From Papaver somniferum (taxonomy: Eukaryota > Streptophyta > Magnoliopsida > Ranunculales > Papaveraceae), in the NCBI RefSeq assembly GCF_003573695.1, contig NC_039366.1, forward strand, positions 160,088,770 through 160,152,769: a DNA stretch of 64,000 nucleotides. The letters are read 5' to 3'. Every line of letters begins with the position of its first letter. Within the stretch, counting starts at the first letter, position 1. Of this stretch, positions 10,085 to 21,989 are shown in pieces. The translations under genes and the position numbers were made by a program. The notes beneath the pieces are model-generated. The model saw only the letters and a list, made by a program, of their open reading frames with translations, ran no database searches and was not told the DNA's origin.

Positions 10085-10758
10085 CAAAACACTGAGTCTT
10101 GTTATTAGGAGGGAAAAAACGGATTGAGGAGGGAAAGATTTTATCAAATTCTAGTCAACAATCGGTCAAAATAAAATATTGATGAAAATAAATAATCTTT
10201 TTTGAAATACCCAACCTACCCTTAATAAACTTCCATCATATTATATTAGTATTCATCTTTTCGTCTAGGAAAAGAAAAAAAGAAAAGAAAAAACCCTAAC
10301 ATTTTCAAGTGCGAATTTTCAAAATTGCAACATGGTACACGAAGATCTCATTAACTACCAAAGATATCAAGAATACCACTTTCAATGTACAGGATTAGTG
10401 AATCACTCATACATTAATGGGCGATTAAGTTTATACCATGATCTTCAAAGGATTAGTTAGTTTATAGCCTGATCTTCACGTGATTAATTGGAAAAAACTT
10501 TATGTCGTAGTCGGTGGTGTATCTACCATGTACAATCTGTCGGAGAAGAAGAAGATTGAAGCTTTTCCGTACGTTCTTACTTAAGAGTTGTTTGTTTGGT
10601 AAACCTAACACTAACTGCAATTAAAATCAGGGACATTATAGGCATTTCATCGTTCCTTAAAAAAGTCGATCCCTACTTAAAATTTTTAATTCCCTCCTCC
10701 TAATCCTTTCCTCCTCGTATCCATTCTTTCCCTCTTAATAACAAGACTCCAAAACACT
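10085..10758. mobile_element. Small Mutator-type element with perfect 9-bp target duplication
   Basis: The element proper is 10094-10749 (656 bp). Left terminus GAGTCTTGTTATTAGGAGGG; inverted right terminus GAGTCTTGTTATTAAGAGGG, with the match running on imperfectly for about 50 bp. It is flanked by CAAAACACT at 10085-10093 and again at 10750-10758. A 9-bp duplication with long TIRs fits the Mutator superfamily. No coding sequence is visible, so it needs a transposase in trans. Its termini differ from those of MULE-1 to -3. Confidence 0.88.
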
Positions 10759-11278
10759 CCATGCTAAAACTCGAACACAACACATTACAATAAGACGCGT
10801 CACATCATTTTAGCTTAGTATGATCTGTTATACAAGACTAATCGCACATCGGCACAACATTAGCACGCGGCACGGTATGCACGCCGCATAACACAAACAC
10901 ATAGACTAAATAAAAACGTCATGACATGCACATAACACTACACAACACGGTATGAACTTTCAAACTTAATGCATTTTCACAATTATATTTTTTCTTTTTA
11001 GCCAATGTTTGATGTTTTACATTACTATGTTGATTTATTCTATAATAATGCATATAATATCTGAGCATCTGAATATATTTTATGTTGAAAACATAAAATA
11101 AGTGTGCCGACACAACACAACACAAAATAATTCTCCTGAAACTCTGGCATAAAATAACACGACATGCAATATCCTAAGCGTGTGTGACTTCATGGGCCGG
11201 GTAGTGCTGGGTTGGCATGTTTTATACATCTATGTACAGACTTAACATGATTTTGGGTTTGAGTGGAATAGATTTGTG
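10759..11278. other. Gene-free stretch with GC-rich patches
   Basis: Contains clustered ACACAACACGG, GCACGCCGC and GGGCCGGGTAG patches that look like a worn DNA transposon, but no termini or target duplication could be paired. Confidence 0.35.
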
Positions 11279-11411
11279 TTTAGAATAGGGAAAATTAGGC
11301 GCATGTCCAAAAAAAAATATTCTCATTGTCATGCCCATAATTAATTTTAGGTACCGTGACACCCATAATTATTTCACTGACACCCATAATTATATAAAAT
11401 TATTAAAAATG

Positions 11412-12215
11412 TCTGCATAAAGGATTATGCATCCGCATGACGGGTTATGCATCAGGGGTATAATTGGCAACGCAACTTGGATATAACATATCTAAAAATC
11501 CGCACCTTAGAATTTTACAAATTTTATATCGTTGGAAATCTTTTTAAGAGAGCTACGCAACGAATACAAACAAGAATATCAAATTTTTGTTTTTCACGAA
11601 AAAATCGGAGGTGATCATCATTTTAGGCAAAATTTTCGAAAACTTGATACATTATGCAGCCACCAAAAAAGATGCATAACACATTCTGCCGACGCATAAC
11701 GAATTATGCAACCATTTTCTCCACTGCATAACAAATTATGTATTTGGTTATGCATCTATAACAAGTTATGTAACCATTGTTTTGGTTGATTTTAGCGCGT
11801 ACATAAAAAAATTGATGCATAATGCAGTATGCATCCATATTTACGGATGCATATCAGGTTATGCATCTATTTTCTCGATGCATAAAAGATTGTGCAACAA
11901 TTTCTCGATGCATAATGCATTATGCGGTCATATTTTCGGATGCATAACAGGTTATGCATCCATTTTCACGACTGCATAACATGTTATGTAGATATTATTG
12001 TAGGTGCATGACAAGTTATGCAGCCTTATTTTTTGTTGGTTTCGATACTAAGAAAAAAGTAGCTGCATAACGTGTTATGCAACCGTTTTCTGAACTGCAT
12101 AACAAGTTATGCAAAAAAAAAAACTGCAGAACGTGTTATGCAACCAATTTCGAGAATGCATAACAAGTTATACAACAAATTTTGTAGATGCGTAACCTGT
12201 TATGCATCATTATTC
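11412..12215. repeat. Palindromic TGCATAAC array of MULE-2
   Basis: Many units of the form CTGCATAACAAGTTATGCAACC, spaced about 30-40 bp with TTTTCTCGA-like linkers. The first two units (11412-11450) are separated from the rest by the conserved block at 11457-11650. Confidence 0.85.
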
Positions 12216-13450
12216 ACACCTCCATTTTCTTTTAAATGTACGTCACACACACACCAAACCCATTTGCACTTCCATCTCCTTTACCTTGCCACTGCAACAT
12301 CCTTTTAGCTCCATTTTTTTTGAAATGCATAACCCATTGAAACCAACATCAACATCACCATTCCTAACTCACTTCACTGATCCACATAAACATACCATGC
12401 CTAGTGTTGCAAATAAAAAGCTTGCACTGGCTTACTATCATAGTTCCGTGAAAGAAAAATGTTCCATTTGGCCAGCTCTGAGACCAACAAAAGACATTCT
12501 CAAACATATTTTATAGCGAGTCATATCTTTGGGATTTGGTCTAGGATCCATGAAAATGCGAGTCATATCTCATACAAGTCGACATTAACCAAAGCCGCAC
12601 TGCATCCTCGTTTGGATGTTGAACACGCCATGTCAAGAAGAAACATAGAACCACTAGCCGAACCGCTGTTAGTATCATGTGCCAGGAGTTAAGTATTAAA
12701 AAGAATAGAGTAGGTAACAACCCATGAACTCCGTACCTAGAATTGCAAGTGGAATATAGGGTGATGGATGTGAACTGGAGAGGGAAAGAGAAGAACTGCT
12801 GGTTTTGGAGAGCTCCTCTCTGTTGGAACCGTAAGCAGTAGTGAGTGGGTATGGATGTTCTTCTTTCAGCAACTTGTATTTTTTATTTTATAGCTCTTTT
12901 CTAGCTGCAATACGGATAAGAACCCAAAAATTCAAATCCCATTCAAGCACTAAACTATACAAAATATGTCACTGGTCATCAAACAATCAACGTCAGCACA
13001 TCAAATCCTTATTTTGTTGCTTCAAAAATCTGTCCAATGTTGTGCAAACTCGTGACTCACTTCCCCCATTCCTTCTCAACTTCATTATATCACTGTACAT
13101 GGTTTCTTCATCACTCAAAACCAGCAACGTAAAACTAGTCATTCAATTCCTAAGTATGGATTACTAATCCAGGATTAGAAAAATAAAAATGTAACATTTC
13201 AATCACAAAGCTTTCTGATGGTAAGGTGAAAGTATTAAGAAGATGAACCCACTAAAAAGGCATACCATTAACCAAGCAAGAAACTGAACCATGAAATTAT
13301 TCTAATGTTGGTGCTGAGTTTCAAGGAATCTATTATAATTTAATTTTTTCATTAAAAAATGAAATTTACCTGAAAGTGCTATGAAGAAGGCGAAGAACAC
13401 AATATGCAACAATGAACAGATCTAATGAAAAATCAAATCGAACCAGGTGG
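12216..13450. other. Middle of MULE-2, possibly captured sequence
   Basis: Loses the palindrome repeats and becomes CT/CA-rich, transcript-like DNA. Several short open frames (up to 108 residues) exist, but none shows a domain I recognise. It shares a short ACCCATTGAAACC motif with MULE-3 at 32587. Confidence 0.4.
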
Positions 13451-13767
13451 AACAAAAAAAGTCAAAAAACGAATCCGGAAACTCATCTTGAATAGCTCCG
13501 TCCCCTGTAAGTATCCTTCAGAAACCCTACGAAAATCAACAACAAAAAAAAAAAACAGATCTTACATCAGCCGGTTCTGATCTAAGAATAAAATCTCCTC
13601 TCAGTTTCTCTTTATCTTACGAAAAGAAAACCTGAGTTTTAGAATATATGGGTGTCTGAAAAATTTCTTCAGATTAGATGGGTGCGCGCATGTGTTTTTC
13701 CGCACGTGGATTTGAGGGTGGAAAAAGATTGAGAAATGGGTGCGACAGTAGTTCTCACTTTAGAATA

Positions 13768-16670
13768 TGTAGGGCAGCAGTTTTATGTCCCTAATGCAGT
13801 CAAAAGAGTTTGTAAGTGCCAAACAAATTTTGTTTCATCCCTAGGCTAAATTGTCCTAGGCCCGTCCTTATATTCCTTATTTTAGTGGTCACTTAGAAAT
13901 TATTTTCATTTTACCAAAGGAAAAATAGTCTCCAACTAGGAATGTAATAAATATGAAGTTCAGGTGAAAAACGGTTAACTCGATGTCTTTTGGTAAAACT
14001 ACATTACCGCGCGTTAAGGGTGAAGATCCCTGATCATCATTTTTCTTCAATGTCTAGCGTTTCTTATAATTCACTTTTTGAAAATTGTTTAACAATTTAG
14101 ATTCTTGTAAATAATTCAAATATTCCTGTAAGACATATCACCCATAGAGATGATTTGTAAACTTCATTGTACATAGAGAAGTTAGTTCCAACTTACTTTG
14201 AGGATTTCTTCAAAGAAATGACATGGAGGAACCGGTGTACGATTCCATTGGAGGTATTCTGATACTCGGTCTGTGAATAATCACTATTGTATGATCCATA
14301 TGATCTAAAAGTGTGTGACATGGAAGTGGTATTTGTTGGAGAAAAATGAATTTTTGGTTTAAATATTTGGTCTTGGTGTGATTTGATCTTAGGACCTAAG
14401 GGTCTATGGATGCTCACTTATTTCTTTGAGTGAATGAATTTCTTTAGTCCCACATTAAGTATACTAGAGAAGGAGCTCCACTATACAACCATATTCCTAT
14501 GGATATATCGACAAACGAGGATGGAACGGGTGAGGCGAAAGTTACATGGCCCAACCCAAGAAATTTGCGCCCAAAAATAAGTCAGGAAACTCCCATGCTT
14601 TAAAAAACGCGCGTGGTATGCGACGAAAGAAGGGAAGCTAACCGCATGGTCTTTCTCCCTGATATCATTGATTCACGATCCCGTCCTGGGTCCTGGACCA
14701 ACAAATGATCTTGAAAACGCCATTATCTTTCTAAGACATTCCAAACTCTTTCGACTAAATATAATGAAACCTATAAAACAACCAGCTACTATCATTTCTT
14801 CATTATAAATTGAGATATTCTTTGAACTTGATGCACAAAGAAAGAAATCTGCTCCATGATGATAAAGTCTCATCTTGTGTGTTGGCCGAAGTGACAATGA
14901 CTTCTCCTTTCTCATGCTCTTATTTGATTCTCATGCCTTCGTGACTATTGAGTACTGGTATCAAGGCATGTAAGGTTCTTCCCAAGATCTCTCATTCACC
15001 GCGGCATGCTGAAGGTTATCTCAACGTCCTCAAAAGGTTAGGGATTGTAAGTGTTAGTTATGAGTTTCGTTCCTTTGCATTGTTGAGTTGGCATCCACAG
15101 CGTATAACAGCAATGTCCAAATGAATCGAAGATCTAACAAGGCCCTAAAAAGACCTCTTACTTAGTAATGACCACTTAATTTACTGGTGATCGTGAAATG
15201 ACTGGTGATTCTGGGGAAGTTACTGGACTTGAAATCACTGGGTTTAGTGAAGAAAGTGGTATAGTCTGAGTCCAAAGAGAAAAGGTTATGTGCTTGTTGA
15301 TTAGGCATGATCTGAAGAAAGTGGGATCATATCAGCTGATTCGTTCCTTGGTTCTTGGCCGTTGATTCTTCTCCAAACAGGAATCACCGATTTACAAATC
15401 TCACTAACCACATAATTTAGTGAGCGGCGCCAAATCTTTATATTCACTTCTCATATGAGATGGTATGATCAAAGAAATAGCTATGAAAGAGCTTAGAACC
15501 CTAAGCAAGACCTGGTCGAGTCCTGAAGCTTGTAGTAGTAGTCTCAATTCCTTGCCATGTTGGCAACTCAAATGAAGTACGGTCCCTTACCGAGGAAGAG
15601 AAAGGTAGGACCCGAGGCCAGAGCAAGTTGGGTTGGGGTATAGATCCATAAGCGCGATGGGGTGACAGGGGACGTGCTCGTACGGTTCATAGCAGGGGTA
15701 TGATCAAATCGTTGGGCACAATTCTTAATACTCATAGAAAATCATAGACCCAGTACCAGCTAGCAGTAGCAATAGTTGAACTTCGAGCATCAAAAGAATG
15801 ATAAGTATGATAGATTTCTTTAAGTGTTTTATTTTTAGGAGAATTCCTTTTTCGTTTTTGAATTGTTTTACAAGAAACTTGTTTTATACGGAAACCTTAA
15901 ACCTAACTTGATTTACAAGTAATTTTCTCCAATAAATACAATTCGAAAATTTGTTTTCTAGATATACCAGAAGCGACTACTTTCTAGGCTTCTTTTAACT
16001 TCTTCTTGCTTTGTTTTTCCCGGCGTGTTCACTTCCAATCCATGTTGCTAAGTTCAAGAGTGGGTAACTTGTGTTGTGATAATTCAAGTTATATCGGGCA
16101 GTCTTATCCTGGAAACATCTTCGCTGTGAGGGGTTTAGCATTATTCATCTTGCGTATACCCGCGAACTAATGCGTTAAGGACAACTTGTTGAACCTGTGA
16201 TTCTTCCCTCGTCAAGTTGTTTCAGTAGAGTTGTTTTGATTCAGTTCTTTACATATTATTTTGATAATCTAACGTGTTGTTAATTGTTGCAAGATTCCAA
16301 CAGTATTCACCAAAATATATTATATTTGGAAAATTCCTATAGTAATAGGAAATACAATTTTTATTGAGCCACCAAACATGTCAGACATTAGCTTTAAATC
16401 AACCAGGCAGTTCCTATAGTAATGGGTTAAGTTTTTTTTCTAGGCCACATAGATAGGCAAATACAATTCTTCACTATGGGAAATACCTAAAAACAGACAA
16501 AAGAAGAACCGCGGTATAAATGAAGAGATGGCCGCGCGGTGAAAGCATGACCGTAACATTTTCTTAACTACTCAAAAAACGAAAACTACAATAAAATTTA
16601 CTAAAACAGATTTCAACTAACCACTAAAAACAAAAACTAAAATGTAGTTTAACAAAAGAGTATATATTTT
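13768..16670. other. 2.9 kb without a recognisable gene
   Basis: Open frames are short and lack domains. A TGGTATCAAGGC at 14956-14967 resembles a worn iMet primer binding site, so part of this may be an eroded LTR retrotransposon, but no LTR pair was found. AGTCCCACATTAAG near 14447 resembles a plant snRNA upstream element without an snRNA following it. Confidence 0.4.
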
Positions 16671-17154
16671 TGTTAGAGCATTGTTCGGTAAAGCTCACAA
16701 GTTTTGTTATCTCAAGATTATTGTTAATGCTAGATGTAAAAAATTATATTTTGTTTCTAGATACTAAAGTCAAGTCTTGGCCTAGGATTAGAGCATGGTA
16801 GTTGAGTATCAGATATCACCGAACACCCTTGAAGATTAAAGACGGAAGAACAAACAGAGACATTTGCAAAAACTTCATCAGCAAGAGGTATGTGAAGACT
16901 GACTTATCCTATTTACTCATTGTATCTATCATTCTATCTTATGAGAACATGCCGTATAATTTTAGTTGATTTAATATTGCGAAAAAGAAACTTTTATTTC
17001 AAGCTTGTTTATATAAACTCCCGAAATATGATTCGAGTAATAAGACTCCATAGATCATTGACAACCTTAGTCAAGAACAATTTACTGTTCACGAACTATT
17101 TTTGTATAAATTGATCTTTGGAAAATTACCTAAGCAAATAGTTCACGAACTGTT

Positions 17155-17525
17155 TTGAGTATACATACCTAGTATGTATACCTATGGATATTAGGAATGT
17201 TTTAGAATTTGAATATGAGAGAAAAATTACACGAATCGCTTAGGGTATGTATACCTAGTATGTATACCATGTCGTTTTGGACATAGTTCTATAGGATTTA
17301 GATTTGAAAGGCAAAGTACCCAAACTGCCAAGGGTATGTATTCCCAGTGCATATATTGTCTCTATTTATGACATAATTCTGTTGACTTTATTTATAAAGG
17401 AAAAAGTTCAAGGTATGCCTAAGGTATGCATACCCAGTATGTACATTATCTTTTACAAAGGCAAAAGTTCACGAATTCTCCAAGGGGTATGTAAACTCGG
17501 TATACATACCATGTCACTTTTGACA
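17155..17525 (+). repeat. LTR minisatellite with GTATGTATACC palindromes
   Basis: About four imperfect units of 85-100 bp, each containing a GGTATGTATACCTAGTATGT-like core. It lies in the U3-like part of the old LTR. Equivalent positions in the minus-strand LTRs hold related minisatellites (44690-44940, 46765-46945, 51285-51545). Confidence 0.65.
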
Positions 17526-17531
17526 TATTTC

Positions 17532-20238
17532 TATATTGTTAGAGCACTGCTCGGTTGAACCCACAAGATTTGATATCTCAAGCTTGTTTTCAATATTAGA
17601 TGAACAAAACTATATCTTGATTTCTGGTCTACTAAAGTCAAGTCTCGGACTAGAATCAGTAGTGTATAGTCATACATCACTGAATAACCCTCGAAGATTG
17701 AAGATCAAACGAAGACATCAACGAGGACTTCATCAACAAAGGTATGTGGTGACTGATTTCATTTGGACTCTTGTTCAATTCTACCTAGGGGGTGTCAACG
17801 GGTCCGGGTCCTCCCGGGTATCACTAGTTCCGGACCCGGACCCTACTTATAAAGGTCGGGTCCGGTTCCTAAACTTGTTGACCCAGAACCTGACCCGTTT
17901 AAATACCTGGGTACCCGTCGGTTCCGGGTACCCATTGGGTCTAAAGAAAATTATTTAAAAAATCTCAAAAACTTAATATATTTCTCTTTTTATCTTGGAT
18001 TTAAGTAATTTTTATAAAAAATTATTATTATTTCTTATGAATGTACTAAATAAAGATTAAATGTAAGAGAAAAAATTTAAATGAGTAAAATATCAAAGCT
18101 AAAACTAGAAAAAATACTTATAATTTTGCTAAAAACATGAATAAAAGAATGAATAAACGGGTACCCGATACCCGCGGGTACCCAATGGGTATTACCCGTT
18201 TGGACCCGTTTAAATTCGAGTCCAATCGGGTAATTACCCGCCGGGTCCTAAGTAGCTAATGGGTCCAACTTTAGGACCCGGAACCGGAACTTAATATACC
18301 GGGTCCGGTTCCAGATCCGGGTAATGGGTACCCATTGACATCCCTAATTCTACCTTTCAAATTTATCAAAACAAGTGCTCACTTTATGGATCAATTCCTA
18401 TGAAGGTAAACATGCATTTATGTATGGACTCGAGGATATTTGAGCCATGAATTTAGTGATAATAACCTTTGTCCCTGGAAAGGTCCTCAATCATGTTGTA
18501 GTGAATGAGCATATGAATTCAACGAGCCAAGAATCACTCAATTCCGAGTTATAACGAAGAAGTTATGAGTGATTTATTAAAGCAACACTTATTAAGTGTT
18601 GCAGTTCGTGAATAGGAAACACTCCACGAACTATTTGTAATGGTTCATGGACTTGAGCGTGAAAACATGACTAGATGCCTTTTCTGGTCAAGTTTTTGAT
18701 GTTTCCTTATTTAGGCAAGACGGCTATTTTTCCCATACACAATTGATTTCCATATTCAAGTGTGTGTGATGTGTTAAACTCCTTCCTAAGTTAAATTGGA
18801 ATTTACTTTACAAAAAATACACTTTATGTTAAAGTAATTACTCATTTAAATTATTTATGCAAGAGTTTTAACTTAGGAAAGACTCTCAAAATAAGGAGAG
18901 TCTTTGAAAAAGGAAATAATTCACGAACTTGCTTAGGTTTCAGGCAACCGTTTACTATAAATATAGGGCTCATGTAAGCTACACATTTCATCCCTTAGAA
19001 AATTGTTGTAAGCTTCATAAGGTTGTTTTTCACTACTTATGTTTTTCGTGAACAAGAGTGAGACAATAAAACTTTATTTTGCGTATCACAAAGCACGAGT
19101 TGGTAATAATCTTATTGATAGTTACAAAACTTTTAATCTAGGTTAATTCAATAATTCTTGTCTATTTGTAAGGTCTTTCTCTTCTGATATAAGATCATTC
19201 AAGAATTGTTGATCAAAAACCCTAGGTTTGATAGATTTTGGTTCACGAACGTATACTGACACTAGTTGGTCGAATTCCGAACTAGAAAGAAAACTTCAAC
19301 TAAGACGTCTTATAAATTCCTTAAGAAGTTTTAACAAGATATCTCTAGATTTATTCTAGTTGTTCGTTTTGTAGAATAATTACGTTTCTCTTCTTGTTTT
19401 GAAGAGTATAATAATCCTTAATCTACAAGTTTGTTTTGATATTACTTTTACCTTGTAATTATTCAGTACAAACACAAGATTTCCAAACCTTGATCACATC
19501 AAAAGGGAAATCAAAACCGATGTTTTGTGGATTCAAAACCCAAAAAGTCTTCACTGCGGCTGAAGTAACTCTTAGGCTATAAAGGCCGTCAGCGAAGGGA
19601 ATCAAGTGCGCAGATCCTTGCGAGGTTCAAGAGACGTAAGGAGAACAGCGTGACTGAGTTGCTTGGAGGGTGGATTCGGTCTCAACTACATTCCAGTCTG
19701 AAGTTTGATAGTAGGCTAGTATCTGTATCGGTTTAATACGAATTGGTGTTCAAACTAGACGAGGTCCCGAGGTTTTTCTACAGGTTCAGTTTTCCTCGTT
19801 AACAAATTTTATTTATATCTTGCTTTACTTTTACTTCCGCATTATATTTGTGTTTGATATCATTAAAGTAAAAGCAAGTGATTCGATAATCAACCTAGAC
19901 AGTTTTTAACTAAAACTATATAGAACTTACAAGACTTGTTCTTGAAAATTCGTATCTTGAAATAAAGATTACAAGACTTGTTTTTGTTGGAATTCCGTTC
20001 ACGTACTGTTACGGTGCATACCCGGTTGTCTTGGATATTGTCTTTTGATACCGTCCAAGAGTTATTGTACTCAATCAGGTTCACGGATCTTTGATCTAAA
20101 ACATCGATTGTACAAGAAAGATAAACTGTATATACATATTGTTCAAGGATCATTAGGTTGGTTTCCTTGCAATTTTTGTCTTATAGGTCCAAACGAAAAA
20201 TTTGGTGGTGTATTTTGGTACCCCGTGTTTTCATATAT
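17532..20238 (+). mobile_element. Solo copia-type LTR with 5-bp target duplication
   Basis: The LTR is 17537-20233, starting TGTTAGAGCACTGCTCGG and ending GTACCCCGTGTTTTCA. It is flanked by TATAT on both sides (17532-17536 and 20234-20238). No primer binding site follows its end and the host LTR continues, so the internal region was lost by LTR recombination. Without the hAT insertion it is about 2.1 kb. The short AT-rich duplication is weaker proof than the others, but the LTR ends are clear. Confidence 0.75.
17778..18354. mobile_element. Non-autonomous hAT-type element with perfect 8-bp target duplication
   Basis: The element is 17786-18346 (561 bp). Left terminus TAGGGGGTGTCAACGGGTCC; inverted right terminus TAGGGATGTCAATGGGTACC. 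It is flanked by ATTCTACC at 17778-17785 and 18347-18354. The subterminal DNA is rich in GGGTACCC and CCGGGTCC blocks on both sides around an AT-rich centre. The TAGGG(G)TGTCAA terminus and 8-bp duplication fit hAT. An open frame across it has no meaning. Confidence 0.9.
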
Positions 20239-21770
20239 ACTTTTTGAGAAATTAAAAAGGAAACTATTTTTTAAGGAGTCCTTGTACTTTTGTACACTAA
20301 TTATTAAGGATCCTTATACTTTGTCTAGATATCTCATAAATACTCCTAAGACAGCTTTATCACAATTTCTTATTGGGATTGTGGATTATTTATTAGTCTT
20401 GAGTGTTCTTGAACATCATTATTGCTTGGACATCACGTAATTGATTAGTCCCTGTGAGATATCGTTGTGTACAGTTCCTTTACTGTCTGTACCATAATGC
20501 ATATTCTTCTTGGTAATTTCAAGGCAACCTTTTCACATGCTTACATTAACCTCTAACTTGGAATTTCATCTAAACTGGAAAAAATTTAGCTTGGATTTTA
20601 AGTAACCTTATCTTGAATTCAAATCTACCTGTAGCCTTGAAAATATATAAATAAAGAGACTCTTGCAGGTGGATTTCTCAATTCATAGCACTCTTGTGTC
20701 CAAGTTTCAAGGATAAAGTCGTCCTCTATAACCTAGGTATCTTTACGAAATTGTATTAAGTTGGGAATTTGAAGACTTTGCTTAGGGATTCCTGAATCCC
20801 GGTCAGACTATTTTTACCTGATAGTTTCTATATCCGGATCTTGTTCTACTGGTCATCAAATTTTAAGAACTTTAGATCAGGAAAAAGACATACCGAAATC
20901 ACAAAGTTTTCTTCATCTCAAAATTTGTGATTCCGCAAGATAGATATCTAAACTCTTGACTGATTAGTTTGGATTGTTCTTGTGAATTGGTAGTCACCTA
21001 GGCTTCTCTTTGATAAGAGTGTAAGTGTTGAGGATCCTTGAGGTTTGCTAGACTTTTCTACTGCAAACAGATTTCCAAACCTTGATTGAAACATATCAGA
21101 AGGAAAATCAAATAGGATTGTGTGTTAGAGGCAGATAAGTATTAAATGTCTTCACTGAGGCTGAAAAACTTTTAGGTTGTAAAGGATGTTATATAATGGA
21201 ATCAAGTGCGTAGAACCATGTTGGATTCAGATAAGTACATGAGCACAATGTAAGCTGAATTGCTTGGAGGGTTAATTTGGTATCAACTACAATCCAATCC
21301 TAAATGTTATCGTGGGCTAGTCTTTGTAGCGGTTTACTAAAATGTGGTGTTTAAAGCTGGACGAGGTCCTAGAATTTTTCTGTAATTGCAGCTTTTCTCC
21401 TATAAGAAAAGGATTTATTGGACACTGATAAATTTACGAGTAAATTTGTATCCCAACATATTTTCTCTCTTATCTCTAGTTACTAACAAAGAAGTTAAAA
21501 ATAACGGTCTTAATGCTAGAGGAATTAAGATTCATCACTCAATGCCAATTACAAACAAACAATATAATTTAAGCGATATGACTCACATAAAAATTATTCT
21601 CTACGTCAGTTACGGACGTCTATACTTTATTCCTTGCCAGTTACAGACCAAGTGAGATAAAACGTTGACTAAGACCATTTTAGGGAATCCCTGCAATATG
21701 TTCACAAAATGTAATTGTTGAAAGATCATTATTGCAATTCTCACAAAATTTATTCCTCTTTTACCCAGTT

Positions 21771-21989
21771 ATTAGAGCATCGCTCGGTCGAATTTGTAAT
21801 TTTGCTATCTGAAGCTTGTTGTCAATGTTAGTAGCACAAAACTATATCTTGAATTCGAGTCTATAAAAGTAAAGTCTCAGAGTAGGATTAGAGTATGGTA
21901 GTTGAGTATCATAGATCACTAAATAATCCTCGAAGATTGAAGACTGACGATCAAACGAAAACGTTTAGGGAACTTCATCAACAAAGTGG
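21771..21989 (+). mobile_element. Start of a third plus-strand copia LTR, cut by the next element
   Basis: TATTAGAGCATCGCTCGG is the LTR start with one changed base. The text is parallel to 16671-16890. It breaks at 21990 within ACTTCATCAACAAAG and resumes at 43554 with GAGGTATGTGAAGATTG, the next bases of the same LTR. Confidence 0.75.

Larger units (their letters stand above)
11279..13767. mobile_element. MULE-2: non-autonomous relative of MULE-1
   Basis: The element is 11288-13758 (2471 bp), flanked by the exact 9-bp duplication TTTAGAATA (11279-11287 and 13759-13767). Left terminus GGGAAAATTAGGCGCATG; inverted right terminus GTGAGAACTACTGTCGCACC, which matches the inverted right end of MULE-1. 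Its left half (11297-12215) is closely related to that of MULE-3, including a conserved non-repeat block at about 11457-11650. No transposase is present. The middle (about 12216-13450) is unrelated to MULE-1 coding sequence and may be captured. Confidence 0.9.
16671..21770 (+). mobile_element. Old plus-strand copia-type LTR, interrupted by a younger solo LTR
   Basis: Starts TGTTAGAGCATTGTTCGG, the plus-strand version of the Sirevirus-like LTR start found inverted at 27292, 45603, 52182 and 60067. It runs to 17536, is interrupted by the solo LTR, and resumes at 20239. Its later part (about 21130-21420) contains the GAATCAAGTGCGTAGA and GACGAGGTCC segments common to these LTRs. The exact end is unresolved; 21770 is where the next LTR start begins. 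Confidence 0.6.

Noticed and set aside
14440..14560. Plant snRNA-type upstream element (AGTCCCACATTAAG) followed by a TATA-like stretch
   Set aside because: No U1-U6 or U3 snRNA sequence follows at the expected distance.
14950..14970. TGGTATCAAGGC as a primer binding site
   Set aside because: Two mismatches to the usual iMet site, no LTR edge beside it and no partner LTR or PPT found; kept only as a remark.
17536..17958. 140-residue plus-strand open frame
   Set aside because: It runs across the border of an LTR and a hAT element; the composition follows the GGGTCC words.
20045..20440. 131-residue plus-strand open frame
   Set aside because: It crosses the end of the solo LTR at 20233 into the host LTR and shows no domain.
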